Shown: positions 1 through 8,800, counted from the stretch's first letter. The stretch is DNA of 64,000 nucleotides from Gloeothece verrucosa PCC 7822 (GCF_000147335.1 NC_014534.1:156773-220772), one strand, 5' to 3'. Numbers and translations: made by a program. The notes: generated by a model from the sequence alone, not told the origin.

Positions 1-745
1 TTAACCGATTAATCATTTCAACCGCCTCCACCGCTACACGCTGGTTAATAAATAATGCTTGTTTATTACGCTCTGCTATTTGGGTACAAGATAAATGCTC
101 GTCCATTCCATCTTCGGGATGATTTTCTAAAAGCTCAGGATGCTGAAGCCCCGGGGCCGGCAAAGAAACACAAAAGCTAGGATTCTCCAAATCATTAAAA
201 GCGGCTTGAAGGTCAAAATTATTAGTTGACCCAAGAAGGACTTGCCCTGCCGCTATTCCCTCACCATGATTGCCACAATCAAGATACCAAATTTGGCGAT
301 TGTATTGCGCCAAACTGGACAAAACAGTGGACAATTCGCTCCTAGCCGGACTATTATCCACACAACCAATAAGTATTGTTTGAGAATGCCATCGGGGGCG
401 GTCAACCAATTGATAGTTAAACGGCTCGACGATAGCGGCTATTTCAACGCCAAAAGCAATACCATAACGAGAAGCTAGGAGCGCGGCTTTGTATCCCCCA
501 AGATCTCCAGGGCAGAAATTTTGTCGGGGAATATTGCGATCGCTAACGTGATCATGGTCAACAAAAGTTAGCCGTACATCACAACCGCCTTGCTGTAATT
601 CCAGAACAAGGCGAACAAGGGAAGGAGCCAAAAAACTACCTGTTCCGCCGCAACCCACAAGATAAATATCAAGAAAATTAAAGCTCCCGATGAGGATAGG
701 AATAGGCCGAATTATTAGATCGGATAAAATAGCTTGTTGTATCAT
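1..745 (-). CDS. PRTRC system ThiF/E1-like protein (3' end outside window)
   Basis: This is the N-terminal part of a ThiF/E1-superfamily adenylating protein of the PRTRC plasmid locus. Read on the minus strand from the ATG at 743-745, which has an AAGGA ribosome site about 9 nt upstream, the protein shows a Rossmann nucleotide-binding loop (VGCGGTGS) around residues 31-38. Further in are an IGCVDNS segment and a YLDCGNHGEG segment, as in ThiF-like folds. The frame is open to the window edge, so the C-terminus is missing. It overlaps the end of the protein A gene by 68 nt in another frame, which suggests translational coupling. E1-like proteins activate the C-terminus of a small protein; the PRTRC substrate is not known. 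Family identification is firm, function is inferred. Confidence 0.85.
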   Translation of the reverse strand, partial: MIQQAILSDLIIRPIPILIGSFNFLDIYLVGCGGTGSFLAPSLVRLVLELQQGGCDVRLTFVDHDHVSDRNIPRQNFCPGDLGGYKAALLASRYGIAFGVEIAAIVEPFNYQLVDRPRWHSQTILIGCVDNSPARSELSTVLSSLAQYNRQIWYLDCGNHGEGIAAGQVLLGSTNNFDLQAAFNDLENPSFCVSLPAPGLQHPELLENHPEDGMDEHLSCTQIAERNKQALFINQRVAVEAVEMINRL

Positions 746-1337
746 AAAATTTATCCTTAATTCCCTCTTCTAGCTCGAAAACGGGATCAGCAGGAATATA
801 AGCGAAATGTTGCCCATAAATTCCCACGCGCACTGAGATTTGCGGCATTTCTTCGAGTTGGCCAATAACCGCATAAATAGCCAATCCAGTTTCATCTTTA
901 TTATCAGTTGCGCTAAAATATGCGATCAAGTGCCCATGACTGTGAAGTTCTATATCAAAATCAAATTCATCAAAATCGGCACTTTTCCACTTTATTGAAG
1001 TGGGACTCTGCTGTTGTAATGGTTCTGTTAAATTCCAGGTATTCTTGTTGTAATTTAAGTGGAGCAAAAGTTCATCGGGTAGAGATAGCTTGGCTTTTTG
1101 AAAAATCGTATTGGAAATCGCCATTGGAACAGGAGGCAACTTGAATTTAAACGATTCTTGAATCTCTACCAATCCTACAACATCACAGGTTTTAAGGAGG
1201 GAAACTATCGAGAAAGCACGATTTTCGGCTCGAATGAATAAACCATTGTTTGCTAGAATATAGTCATACAAATGATTGGTATTAAACGGGTAAATCGAGC
1301 CTTTAGCCATATGATGATCTATGAGTTTAATATCCAT
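678..1337 (-). CDS. PRTRC system protein A (JAMM/MPN-like)
   Basis: This 219-aa protein carries a JAMM/Mov34-like metal site: HSHG at about residues 132-135 followed by FSATD at 141-145 and a DET stretch. That order is typical of PRTRC protein A. JAMM proteins are zinc-dependent isopeptidases that often pair with E1/ThiF proteins, and here the ThiF gene overlaps the 3' end. The upstream gene (protein B) ends only 3 nt before this start, so the two belong to one minus-strand operon. Catalytic activity is inferred from the motif; the substrate is unknown. Confidence 0.85.
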   Translation of the reverse strand: MDIKLIDHHMAKGSIYPFNTNHLYDYILANNGLFIRAENRAFSIVSLLKTCDVVGLVEIQESFKFKLPPVPMAISNTIFQKAKLSLPDELLLHLNYNKNTWNLTEPLQQQSPTSIKWKSADFDEFDFDIELHSHGHLIAYFSATDNKDETGLAIYAVIGQLEEMPQISVRVGIYGQHFAYIPADPVFELEEGIKDKFYDTTSYFIRSNNSAYSYPHREL

Positions 1338-1340
1338 ATT

Positions 1341-2060
1341 TTAAACAAATTGTTCGATAATTTGAGCAACGGTTAAAGATTTTGCCATCGGAACCAGATC
1401 ATTATTTGGATATTTTTTGGTTGTCTTCCCGGCTACCATTTTAAGTTGCTCGATTACATTATCTGGATATTTTTTGGATTTATTGGTTGAAAAGTCTTGA
1501 TTAAAAACACTACCCAGAAAACGTGACCAGACTTCATCCATAACCTGTAGAGAAGCCCTCAAAACAGATACATTCCCAAAACAGATTGCTCCATTGTCAT
1601 AAATATTAGGAAGGGGGGCATGAAAGACAATCGCCGTCGGGAGAACCGTTTTTTCTTTGACAGCCCAAAGATAATAGGTTGTTCCTTTGCCAAGAAATAC
1701 AAAAGCCGGAAGAGGTACACTCAAAGATAATTCTTTACCTTCAACTAAACCAAAATTAAGTGTGTATTTTTGCGGTGGAATAAATTTCACCGCCCATTGA
1801 TCACCATTAAACATTCCCCAACGCACAATTCCGGGGGGAATAAAACCAGTATCAATAGGGATTTTTTCGAGGGCTTGGCGTACAGAAAGTGGACTGATAA
1901 ATTTTCGGATGGTTCGCTTATCTTCTTGGTAAGTAACGGCAAATTGTCCTTCAAAAATGTGTACCGAACAAAGCCAGTCTTTAGCTTGAAAGGGGAAAGA
2001 GTGAGCTATAGATTCAGGATCAAAATCTGGAAGCATAATTAAATACGGGCTTGGTTCCAA
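1341..2060 (-). CDS. PRTRC system protein B
   Basis: This 239-aa protein is recognised as PRTRC protein B by the segment around residues 72-85 (TGFIPPGIVRWG), which resembles the conserved core of that family, and by its position directly before protein A. No signal peptide or membrane segment is visible. The annotated ATG overlaps the end of the preceding gene by 22 nt. An in-frame ATG at 2036, just after that gene's stop, is an alternative start and neither has a strong ribosome site. The biochemical role of protein B is unknown; the block is known only as a conserved plasmid/ICE gene set. Confidence 0.75.
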   Translation of the reverse strand: MEPSPYLIMLPDFDPESIAHSFPFQAKDWLCSVHIFEGQFAVTYQEDKRTIRKFISPLSVRQALEKIPIDTGFIPPGIVRWGMFNGDQWAVKFIPPQKYTLNFGLVEGKELSLSVPLPAFVFLGKGTTYYLWAVKEKTVLPTAIVFHAPLPNIYDNGAICFGNVSVLRASLQVMDEVWSRFLGSVFNQDFSTNKSKKYPDNVIEQLKMVAGKTTKKYPNNDLVPMAKSLTVAQIIEQFV

Positions 2061-2716
2061 AAAGTAATAATTTCAGTTTGGTGAGAGGGGTTTTCTTCTA
2101 GCCAATTAATGAGAGAATTGAATTTAAAGATAAACTGTTGAGCCTCCTTCCACTGATCTCTGAGTAAGATTATAGCTTCTGAGGTCCAGGGGAAAATTTC
2201 AATCCACTCTCTATGGCAATCAAGCCAATAAGTCCCGGTCGAATGGTCAATGACGGACATGGCATCATAAAGGTAACTCAAAGGATCAGGAGTGGCTTCA
2301 CAGAGCGCCTGTAGTTTATCCCAATCAATTTGAGAAGAGTTTTCAAAATTCCTGGTGTATAATTCAAGTAAAAAGCGGCTTCCTCCAACAAAATCCTCAA
2401 TGTCATCAAAATAATCAAAATCTTGAGGAAAAAACGGAATAGCATCTACTACTTCTTCACGCTCATAGTCAAATCGATTGTAGTTTATAGGAAATAATTC
2501 TCGCTCAACTAACTCAAGAAATTTTTCTGCCAGTTCCCAACATTGCTCATGACCAAAATTAATTTTGTTGAAAGAGGCGGTAGCGGCTTGCCAATCAATG
2601 GGGAAAAATTCTCGAAATAAAGCTAACAGTTGAATTGTGCCCGCAAAGTTTTCAAGATATATGGTCGCTTCCTTGACTGAGCGTGGAAGGACGTAGCGGC
2701 TGAGTGTTACGTCCAT
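2039..2716 (-). CDS. PRTRC-locus protein, possibly protein F
   Basis: This 225-aa acidic, soluble-looking protein is rich in aromatic residues (many Trp, Phe and Tyr). No catalytic motif could be recognised. It sits between the protein C-like and protein B genes, where PRTRC loci carry protein F or a locus-specific protein, and it overlaps the next gene by 22 nt. Only 7 nt separate it from the protein C-like gene. Membership of the operon is clear from spacing and strand. Assignment to protein F rests on position alone and is uncertain. Confidence 0.5.
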   Translation of the reverse strand: MDVTLSRYVLPRSVKEATIYLENFAGTIQLLALFREFFPIDWQAATASFNKINFGHEQCWELAEKFLELVERELFPINYNRFDYEREEVVDAIPFFPQDFDYFDDIEDFVGGSRFLLELYTRNFENSSQIDWDKLQALCEATPDPLSYLYDAMSVIDHSTGTYWLDCHREWIEIFPWTSEAIILLRDQWKEAQQFIFKFNSLINWLEENPSHQTEIITFWNQARI

Positions 2717-2723
2717 TTTTTTC

Positions 2724-3134
2724 TCAAATAAAATTAGAAAAATTGTCTGAAATGGGACGACTGCTAATTAAATTATTTTTCATTCTTCTCATCATTTCTT
2801 CTGCTTCACGGCTATCAGAGATTGCTAAATTAATCTCATCCTGTAAAGCTAAAAGAGTTTCAAGGCTAAGAAGCCCCGCCATTTCCGCATTCCGTATTTT
2901 TAAACTTAGGAGAAGTGCGGGATTGATGTAGGGTGAAGCTGTAAATAAAGCTTTCGCTACGCTTAAATTAGAACCTTTCGTTCCTGCTCGTTTTATTACT
3001 TTAACCGTCTGACCGTCTCGCTTAAGCTCGGCGGTGGCGATTTCCGGGTAATAAGGAGCAAACGCGGCTCGTATCTGTTCATCCGTTAACTCGTCGGGTA
3101 AGTTAATCGTTTGGCCATGTATATCTATTTGCAT
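2724..3134 (-). CDS. PRTRC system protein C with C-terminal extension
   Basis: The first 55 or so residues match the PRTRC protein C pattern: a short beta-rich start, an 'LTDEQIRAAFAPYYPEI' helix and a terminal AGTKG motif (about residues 51-55). Family members as I recall them are about 70 aa and stop soon after that motif. Here the chain continues to 136 aa with a mostly helical tail (two predicted helices with an EEMMRRMK stretch). The extension may be a fusion or a lineage feature. It lies in the middle of the minus-strand PRTRC operon with 7-11 nt gaps. Function unknown. Confidence 0.7.
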   Translation of the reverse strand: MQIDIHGQTINLPDELTDEQIRAAFAPYYPEIATAELKRDGQTVKVIKRAGTKGSNLSVAKALFTASPYINPALLLSLKIRNAEMAGLLSLETLLALQDEINLAISDSREAEEMMRRMKNNLISSRPISDNFSNFI

Positions 3135-3145
3135 TTTATTTTTCT

Positions 3146-3436
3146 CTAAAACAAATTTAATTGAGTGCTATTAGTTACGTCTTGAGTTAAGTTTGCCTTA
3201 GAATTCTTTTGGGTTTTATCCTCAGATTTTTGACTAGCTTTTTGAGTTTTAGCGACTTCAAAATGCTCTTTTTTCTGGATGACTTTGGCAATCATTTCTT
3301 TTAATGTTAAACCAAGCTCAAGCTCAGACGTGAGAATGTATTTAACTTCAATAGCACTTCCGTCTGAGAATCCAACCGTTGCTAAGATTTGCTCTGCCGA
3401 TTCTTCCATAATAAGTAGAGTAACAATAATAGTCAT
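3146..3436 (-). CDS. Small PRTRC-operon protein, unknown (position of protein E)
   Basis: This is the first gene of the minus-strand operon, 96 aa, preceded by a good GGAG ribosome site 6 nt before the ATG. The N-terminal half looks beta-rich (VTLLIM... ILATVGFSDGS). The C-terminal half is Lys/Gln/Ser-rich and probably disordered, ending in QLNLF, which resembles short C-terminal peptides that bind partners. It occupies the place of PRTRC protein E but is shorter than that family as I recall it, so the name is not assigned. No ParB-like gene is visible upstream. Confidence 0.55.
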   Translation of the reverse strand: MTIIVTLLIMEESAEQILATVGFSDGSAIEVKYILTSELELGLTLKEMIAKVIQKKEHFEVAKTQKASQKSEDKTQKNSKANLTQDVTNSTQLNLF

Positions 3437-3487
3437 TTTTCTCCGTAATTTTTTATTAATTAATTCCAGTTGCCAAAAAAACTACAT

Positions 3488-3507
3488 AAAAAACGCTCGA
3501 ATGAGCG
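3488..3507 (-). terminator. Terminator-like hairpin in leader of PRTRC operon
   Basis: A 5-bp GC-rich stem (cgctc/gagcg, loop 3499-3502) is followed on the minus strand by six T residues at 3488-3493. It lies about 50-70 nt before the first PRTRC gene, and no minus-strand gene lies upstream for more than 2.8 kb. It is therefore either a leader attenuator or a relic of a lost gene. Confidence 0.4.
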
Positions 3508-3946
3508 CTATGCTGGATTTTATAATAATCTTAACTGCTCAATCTCAAGAAAAATTTTTTAACTAATTTATCCCAACATAAAAACATCCGCCTTTCGGCG
3601 AAAAAAAATGAAAATTAGCTCGCCAAAAATGATGAACTTTACTTTACTGATTTTGAAAATAGAAATGCAGGAATTATCCTTCAACCAAGTTGTTGATTAT
3701 GTTTTTGACAATCGTTTTAAATATAAATCAACGATTAAAGAAATCTTGGAGCTAGAAGAAGGCTCCTATCTTAGGTTTTCAAATATTAAACAGCAAATAA
3801 AGTTCTTGTTGCAACAATATTTGAATTGGATCTCCTATACTTGTTGTGATCAGAAAAGCTTATAATCTGTAGGGTGGGGGTGCAGGGATAATTTTATTAA
3901 TAAAAACATAAATTTTGAGAGGCGCTCCCGTTTTCCTTTTGCTGAA

Positions 3947-3982
3947 CTACCCACAGTCCTCTGTAAAAAGGACTGTGGGTAG
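3947..3982. repeat. Perfect 14-bp stem hairpin
   Basis: Arms at 3947-3960 (ctacccacagtcct) and 3969-3982 are exact inverse complements with an 8-nt loop. There is no T-run on either side, so it is not a simple terminator. It lies in the 3866-4183 gap before the TPR gene. It could be an IS200/IS605-type subterminal hairpin, a MITE relic or a structured 5' element. Nothing else is seen in that gap. Confidence 0.6.
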
Positions 3983-4183
3983 TCCACTCTCACTAATTAT
4001 AGATGATGACGCAAGTGATGGCAGAAGGAAACCAAGAAATCAAAATATTAGTACCAGAATCCTAAACTGGTCATCTTTAGTAGCTTTATCATTGTAATTA
4101 AGAGCAATCAGCTTATAGCTGGCACTATTGGTCACTTTATAATAGTTGTCCTATGTTGTAAAATCAACTAACCAACACAGCGA

Positions 4184-5791
4184 ATGACCAATCAAATTTG
4201 TATGACTACAATCGAGGTTTTATTTGAGCAAGCGGTAAATAAAGCAAACCGAGGCGATTTAACCGGTGCTATAGAAGATCTGCCAAAAGTAATAAGTTTT
4301 AATCCTAGCTATTCAGAAGCTTCCCAAACCAAAAATACTTTAGACAAAGACAAAGATTTAAAAAAATATAAAAACACGTTATCTAATTTGGCTATTCAAA
4401 TTAATGCCAAGTTAGCGGAAACTTATAGCAAACGAGGTATGATTCATTATTTTTTCAAGGAATACGAGCAAGCACTGTCGGATTTTAATAAAGCTATTGA
4501 TATTTATCCCCAGGACGAAAATGCTTTTTACAACCGTGCCTTTGTCTACTGGGAATTAGAACAGTACGACCAATCACTGTCGGATTTGGCTAAAACTATT
4601 GAAATTAACCCTCAGTCAGTAAATGCCTACAACCAGCGAGGGCTTCTTTACTGGGAATTAGAACAGTACGACCAAGCACTGTCGGATTTGAATAAAGCCA
4701 TTGACATCAACCCTCTGTTTGCATATCCCTACGGCAATCGAGCTCTTGTTTACTGGAAATTAAAAAAGTATGATCAAGCTTTATTTAATTACAACAAACT
4801 CATTGAACTTGACTCCCAGTGTACAAATGCTTATCACTACCGAGACGACCTCTACTCAAAATTAGAAGAGTACGATAAAGCTATATCTGATTATAGCAAA
4901 GTCATTGACCTTGATCCTCAGTGTACAGAGGCTTATGAAAAGCGAGGCTTACTCTACTATAAATTACAACAGTACGACAAAGTTCTGTCTGATTACAGCA
5001 AAGCTATTGAACTTAATCCCCAAGATGATGCAGAATATATAGCAAGAGGCTCATTCTACTTTGAATTAAAAGAGTATGATAAAGCACTGCTGGATTATTA
5101 TAAAGCTATTGAATTTAAGCCCGAGTCGGAGGTGGGCTACTACATCCGAGGTGATCTCTACCTTGAATTAAAAGAGTACGAAAAAGCACTGTTTGATTAC
5201 AACAGAGCAATTGAAATTAACCCTCTTTTTATCGACCCTTATTGCCAACGAGGTCATATCTATAAAGCTTTAAAAAAATACACTCAAGCGTTATCTGATT
5301 ACAATAAGGCGATTGAACTGTATCCCGCATCCGCAGAATTTTACTACAACCGAGGGGATCTCTACTTTCAATTAAAAGATTACTCCAAAGCACTGTCTGA
5401 TTACAACAAAGCTATTGAAAATGATGCCGATTTTAACGACGCTTACAGCAAACGAGGGAATCTCTATAAAGATTTAAAAAAGTACGCTCAAGCACTCTCT
5501 GATTACAACAAGGCGATTGAATTAAACCCTCAAGATGCAGATTTGTACTACAACCGAGGTAGTATTTACTTAGAATTAAAAGAATACGAAAAAGCCGTAA
5601 TTGATTTGAGCCAAGCCATTAAATTTAATTCAGAATCGCCAGAAGCCTATTCCAAGCGAGGCTTACTTTGCCAAAAAGCAGGAAATAAACAACAGGCTAG
5701 ATCTGACCTACAAACGGCTGCGTCATTATTCCGACTACGAGGGGATTTAAAAAATTACAAGCAAATAATGGATGTTTTACGAAAATTGTAA
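4184..5791 (+). CDS. TPR repeat protein (about 12 tetratricopeptide repeats)
   Basis: A 535-aa protein built almost entirely of 34-residue TPR units from about residue 70 to 515. Recurrent signatures are YxNRGxLYxELKEYxxALxDYNKAIExxP. Such solenoids are protein-protein interaction scaffolds. No signal peptide, membrane segment or enzymatic domain is visible, so it is probably cytoplasmic. Neighbouring repeats are highly similar to each other, indicating recent internal duplication. No strong ribosome site precedes the ATG. A second in-frame ATG six codons on (MTTIEV) is an alternative start. It stands alone on the plus strand; partner and pathway are unknown. Confidence 0.9.
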   Translation: MTNQICMTTIEVLFEQAVNKANRGDLTGAIEDLPKVISFNPSYSEASQTKNTLDKDKDLKKYKNTLSNLAIQINAKLAETYSKRGMIHYFFKEYEQALSDFNKAIDIYPQDENAFYNRAFVYWELEQYDQSLSDLAKTIEINPQSVNAYNQRGLLYWELEQYDQALSDLNKAIDINPLFAYPYGNRALVYWKLKKYDQALFNYNKLIELDSQCTNAYHYRDDLYSKLEEYDKAISDYSKVIDLDPQCTEAYEKRGLLYYKLQQYDKVLSDYSKAIELNPQDDAEYIARGSFYFELKEYDKALLDYYKAIEFKPESEVGYYIRGDLYLELKEYEKALFDYNRAIEINPLFIDPYCQRGHIYKALKKYTQALSDYNKAIELYPASAEFYYNRGDLYFQLKDYSKALSDYNKAIENDADFNDAYSKRGNLYKDLKKYAQALSDYNKAIELNPQDADLYYNRGSIYLELKEYEKAVIDLSQAIKFNSESPEAYSKRGLLCQKAGNKQQARSDLQTAASLFRLRGDLKNYKQIMDVLRKL

Positions 5792-6362
5792 ACGTGCTTT
5801 AAATAAAACATTTCCCCAGTGCCCCAAATCCGACTGGAGAAAATGATTTTTAATGCTTATATTTTCTTAATGAATTATTTTTGACCTGGAATATTAGCAA
5901 AAAAGATACGGTGTAAATAGTGGAAACCGCTAAACAAACCAAGCCATTGCTTCATTAACAACCGATGAAGGAACCGAGTGAAAGCCATTAAACTCTCGAT
6001 AAAATACGTCATAATTTGCTCGTTGTAGTTAAGATACTATTCGTCAGCTACACCGAGAAATAGGGAGAATTATATCCCAAGTCCGAAAACGAGAGTCTAT
6101 GGCTAAAATGATAGCATCTGATGTTAGTTGTGATCTTTTTAAAATATTTAAAGCTCCTTGAGCATTTGCATCCGCACCATGCAACATTAAGAGCAAAGGC
6201 ATTTTTCTGGATGGGGAGTAGTTTTGAGGGGGAACCTATACTTCTTTTCGCCTTTGACTAATGAGCGAGGTTAAACCTATACGAAAAAGTCTTTCAGCCC
6301 TTTTTAAGCTCTGGAGTTGCCTAAGTCCCGTTAATTGCAATAATTACGGTACGACAAGCGAG
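5792..6362. other. Intergenic region with transposon scar
   Basis: 571 bases without an intact gene. The only interpretable piece is the TnpB C-terminal remnant on the minus strand at about 6085-6200, listed separately. The rest shows no repeat, terminator or RNA that I can support. Confidence 0.5.
6085..6200 (-). pseudogene. TnpB (IS200/IS605-IS607 type) C-terminal remnant
   Basis: Minus-strand translation across 6121-6185 gives a phrase reading HGADANAQGALNIL, very close to the conserved end of TnpB/OrfB proteins (H-x-AD-x-NAA-x-NI). The flanking reading frame is broken and no start, zinc-finger Cys pairs or upstream domain remain. It is therefore a short scar of an old transposon, not a gene. 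Confidence 0.6.
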
Positions 6363-7547
6363 TTAAACTTGAGCTTGGGGGGCTGATCCATCACTTTCCT
6401 CTTCTTTATTCTTCATTTTTCTTTCAAAAACATTAATTCCCGCCCCTTCTAGCTCAATTGTTCCATCGGGGCCAATCTTGACTATCTTTCCAGACATGGC
6501 GGCTATCCAGTCCTCGTAGGAGTCCATCTTTTCGACGTTTTTTTGAAGCGTTTTCCTATTCATATCCGCTCTGACAACGATTCCGTTATCGCCAGTTACT
6601 TGTAGGGTGACTTTTTTCCCTGTCTCGGGTACATCAGGCCGTTCACTAAATTTAATGGTTACTTCTGGTGTTTTGCCATTGATCATAATTACTCCTGTCT
6701 CTGAATTTGTCTCGGCTGTAGTGGTTGATGTAATGACTGATGTAGAATCTGTGGCTGTAACTTGTGTTGATGCCTGAGTTGTCTCTGTAGCTGTTGTTGA
6801 TGTAACTGCTGAACTTGCCACCGTACTTGAGTTAATTTCGATTTCTTGAGCTTCTTCGGCAATAAATTCGGTACTTTGATTTATTTCAGGATTAAATTCC
6901 ATTTTACTCCCTTTTTCGGGATTAGATTGGCTTTTTTTCCTTTTTTTATCCGTTTTGGACTCCACAACAGTTTCATCAATAGGATTAGCCTCGACTAGGT
7001 GAAGCTGCATCCCGAATCGTCGTGCTGTTATTTCTATTGCTTCTCCCTTGTTTACTCTTGGTTCTAGCTTTCCCAGTACAGTAATGTAAAACGGTTTCCA
7101 TTGGGGTAAGTATTCCTTCCCAGGGGGTACGTTGTTGCGTTCTAAGCGTAAGCTAATCTGGCCTTTCCAAACATTATGAATACGGGCACGTATGCGAAAA
7201 TGATCCAGTGCGGCATAAGATGGCAGCAATTTCTCTAGCTTGCTAGAGTCTTTGACTTCAATAGCTTCTACGAGTTTTAAGCCGCTTAAATTTTGTTCAC
7301 GATCTGTCCGAAAATAAATTCGCCAAGCATAAAGTTTCTCTAATGATATTTGCTCGAGCTTCGACTGATGAAAAAGGTAAACAGGTAAAATCGTCCCATC
7401 AGTCAGTAACAGTTTTCCTATCTTGGTATTTTCAGCATTTAATTCTAAATGCCCCAAGACATACCCAAATGCTGAATATTGGATTGATGTGGCTTGGCTA
7501 GAATCGGTAGTTGGTTCAGTAGCTAGTGAAGATACAGCAGACATCAT
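6363..7547 (-). CDS. Unknown 394-aa plasmid-type protein with Thr-rich linker
   Basis: Not recognised as a named family. Residues about 25-200 form a compact, mixed beta/alpha region (GYVLGHLEL, LLTDGTILPVYLF, FYITVLGKL). A low-complexity Lys/Glu and then Thr/Ser/Ala-rich stretch follows at about 200-285. A C-terminal region of about 110 residues (EVTIKFSERP... GKIVKIGPDG) looks beta-rich. There is no signal peptide or membrane helix. It is transcribed alone on the minus strand, separated from the next minus-strand unit by a terminator at 7638-7681. Two ATGs in tandem mark the start and no clear ribosome site is visible. Confidence 0.6.
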   Translation of the reverse strand: MMSAVSSLATEPTTDSSQATSIQYSAFGYVLGHLELNAENTKIGKLLLTDGTILPVYLFHQSKLEQISLEKLYAWRIYFRTDREQNLSGLKLVEAIEVKDSSKLEKLLPSYAALDHFRIRARIHNVWKGQISLRLERNNVPPGKEYLPQWKPFYITVLGKLEPRVNKGEAIEITARRFGMQLHLVEANPIDETVVESKTDKKRKKSQSNPEKGSKMEFNPEINQSTEFIAEEAQEIEINSSTVASSAVTSTTATETTQASTQVTATDSTSVITSTTTAETNSETGVIMINGKTPEVTIKFSERPDVPETGKKVTLQVTGDNGIVVRADMNRKTLQKNVEKMDSYEDWIAAMSGKIVKIGPDGTIELEGAGINVFERKMKNKEEESDGSAPQAQV

Positions 7548-7631
7548 CTATTATTAATTGAATCAGTTTTATTGTAGTTTATTTTCGAGTGGTTGGAGCC
7601 AAATTTTTTTACTTGCTCCGTTGATTTGATG

Positions 7632-7681
7632 GAAAAAATGAGAGAGTAAAATTAATTAACTTTTAAATTTTACTCTCTCAT
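7632..7681 (-). terminator. Rho-independent terminator of the 9217-7830 unit
   Basis: A perfect 16-bp inverted repeat (7638-7653 with 7666-7681) with a 12-nt loop, followed on the minus strand by a T-run (complement of the A-run at 7633-7638). It lies about 150 nt past the Cys-rich gene and would end transcription of the three-gene minus-strand unit. Confidence 0.75.
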
Positions 7682-7829
7682 GAGTTTTGGCTTCATGAAT
7701 TTCCCTGTCTCGCTCAAAGAAAAAGTCAGTTAGCTTTTTGTGACTTGAGTAAAAAATCTTCACTTTTCAAATGAGGGATAATTTAATGATTAGCACATCG
7801 GTTAAAATTCCTGCTCCACTCAAAAAAAT

Positions 7830-8030
7830 TTAACTTTTATTTTCACATCTTTTACATTTAGCCGCTACTCCATTACACTGATTTCCATATTTCGGGCAAG
7901 AATTCGCGTAGGTTTCTCGCTTAACTGCGTCATGGCAGTGACTACAGATTAGATGAAAAACACGAGTGTGAATAGTGCGATAATGGGCGCGGATAGTGTA
8001 TTCTTTGACAAAAACTTTCTTGCTCGGCAT
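7830..8030 (-). CDS. Small Cys-rich probable zinc-binding protein
   Basis: A 66-aa protein with a CSHC pair at about residues 29-32, a further Cys near 45, and a CNG...CKRC cluster at about 52-61, plus several His residues. The spacing suggests one or two zinc ribbons. It is the last gene of a minus-strand unit, 37 nt after the J-domain gene and before a strong terminator. The basic N-terminus and zinc ribbon would suit nucleic-acid or protein binding, but no family is recognised. No obvious ribosome site is seen. Confidence 0.55.
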   Translation of the reverse strand: MPSKKVFVKEYTIRAHYRTIHTRVFHLICSHCHDAVKRETYANSCPKYGNQCNGVAAKCKRCENKS

Positions 8031-8067
8031 CGGTGTGGGTTAGGTAAAATTTAGATCTTCCTTAATT

Positions 8068-8730
8068 CTAAGCCCAAAAACTTTCAGGCGTAAAAGAAAA
8101 CTTTTTACTTTTTGCCCTTTTAAGGTTTTCGGGACCGATAGCGCAAGCCGCTATTAGTGGAGAATACTTTTTGAACCAATTGGCCTTTAACTCTTGAAAA
8201 ATAGCCGTTACTAACTGAAAACGATCTTTAGCTTCAGGATGATTACACAAATCTGGATGCCATTTTTGCGCTAGGATTTTATAATTCCTCACAAGCTCAT
8301 CAAAATAAATGGGTTGACCTAAAATCGAGTACGGCGCAGTTTTTTCTAAGCCATTGGTTGGGGGAACGGGGGGTAAGTAAGCGATTGCCGTAGCTAAAAC
8401 TTTAACGACTTGAGTTTCTTTTAATGAATGCTCAACAAGCGACGATGATTGTTGTAATTGTTGCGAGTTAGAAAGCGGCGCAGAGGGTTCAGGTTGTGCC
8501 GGGGGAAGGCATTTGACATACTCGATCGCCATTAACCAGCCCAGTCTGGCCCGATCTCCCTGTCTTCGTAAATTTAAATTATGTTCGGTAGTGAATTCCT
8601 TGAGGGCACTCGCCGTCCACTGTTGTTTTGCCCACTTATAGAAATCAATCAAATTCTCAATGTGACATCTGTAGCGAAAACAGGTTTCGGGAAGTTGCGC
8701 GATTTCTAGGATTTGTTCAGTGGTGTACAT
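8068..8730 (-). CDS. J-domain (DnaJ-like) co-chaperone
   Basis: A 220-aa protein. The C-terminal part (about residues 130-195) carries a J-domain with the HPD motif (KWHPDL) between two helices; HPD is needed to stimulate Hsp70 ATPase. The N-terminal 75 residues are a separate helical region (LIDFYKWAKQQW, DRARLGWLMAIEYV). There is no Gly/Phe or zinc-finger region, so it is a class C-type J-protein. It has a good AAGGAAAGG ribosome site. It follows the 138-aa gene by about 70 nt and precedes the Cys-rich gene. Its plasmid role could be in replication or partition, which is inferred only from context. Confidence 0.8.
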   Translation of the reverse strand: MYTTEQILEIAQLPETCFRYRCHIENLIDFYKWAKQQWTASALKEFTTEHNLNLRRQGDRARLGWLMAIEYVKCLPPAQPEPSAPLSNSQQLQQSSSLVEHSLKETQVVKVLATAIAYLPPVPPTNGLEKTAPYSILGQPIYFDELVRNYKILAQKWHPDLCNHPEAKDRFQLVTAIFQELKANWFKKYSPLIAACAIGPENLKRAKSKKFSFTPESFWA

Positions 8731-8800
8731 TTTTTTTTCCTTTCCTTATTTGAAGAGACACCGGGAGCAATTGCCCCCGATGAGACGGGTGAAATTGCAT

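Noticed and set aside
242..478. Plus-strand frame inside the ThiF-like gene
   Set aside because: Shadow of the minus-strand gene, which has clear E1-type motifs over the same bases.
3608..3865. 85-codon plus-strand frame
   Set aside because: No ribosome site, no recognisable motif and AT-rich biased composition; it follows a small hairpin but nothing supports translation.
3915..4097. 60-codon plus-strand frame over the hairpin at 3947-3982
   Set aside because: Runs through a perfect inverted repeat and has no coding features.
5875..6012. 45-codon minus-strand frame (MTYFIESLMAF start)
   Set aside because: Too short, no ribosome site and no family; left as part of the intergenic region.
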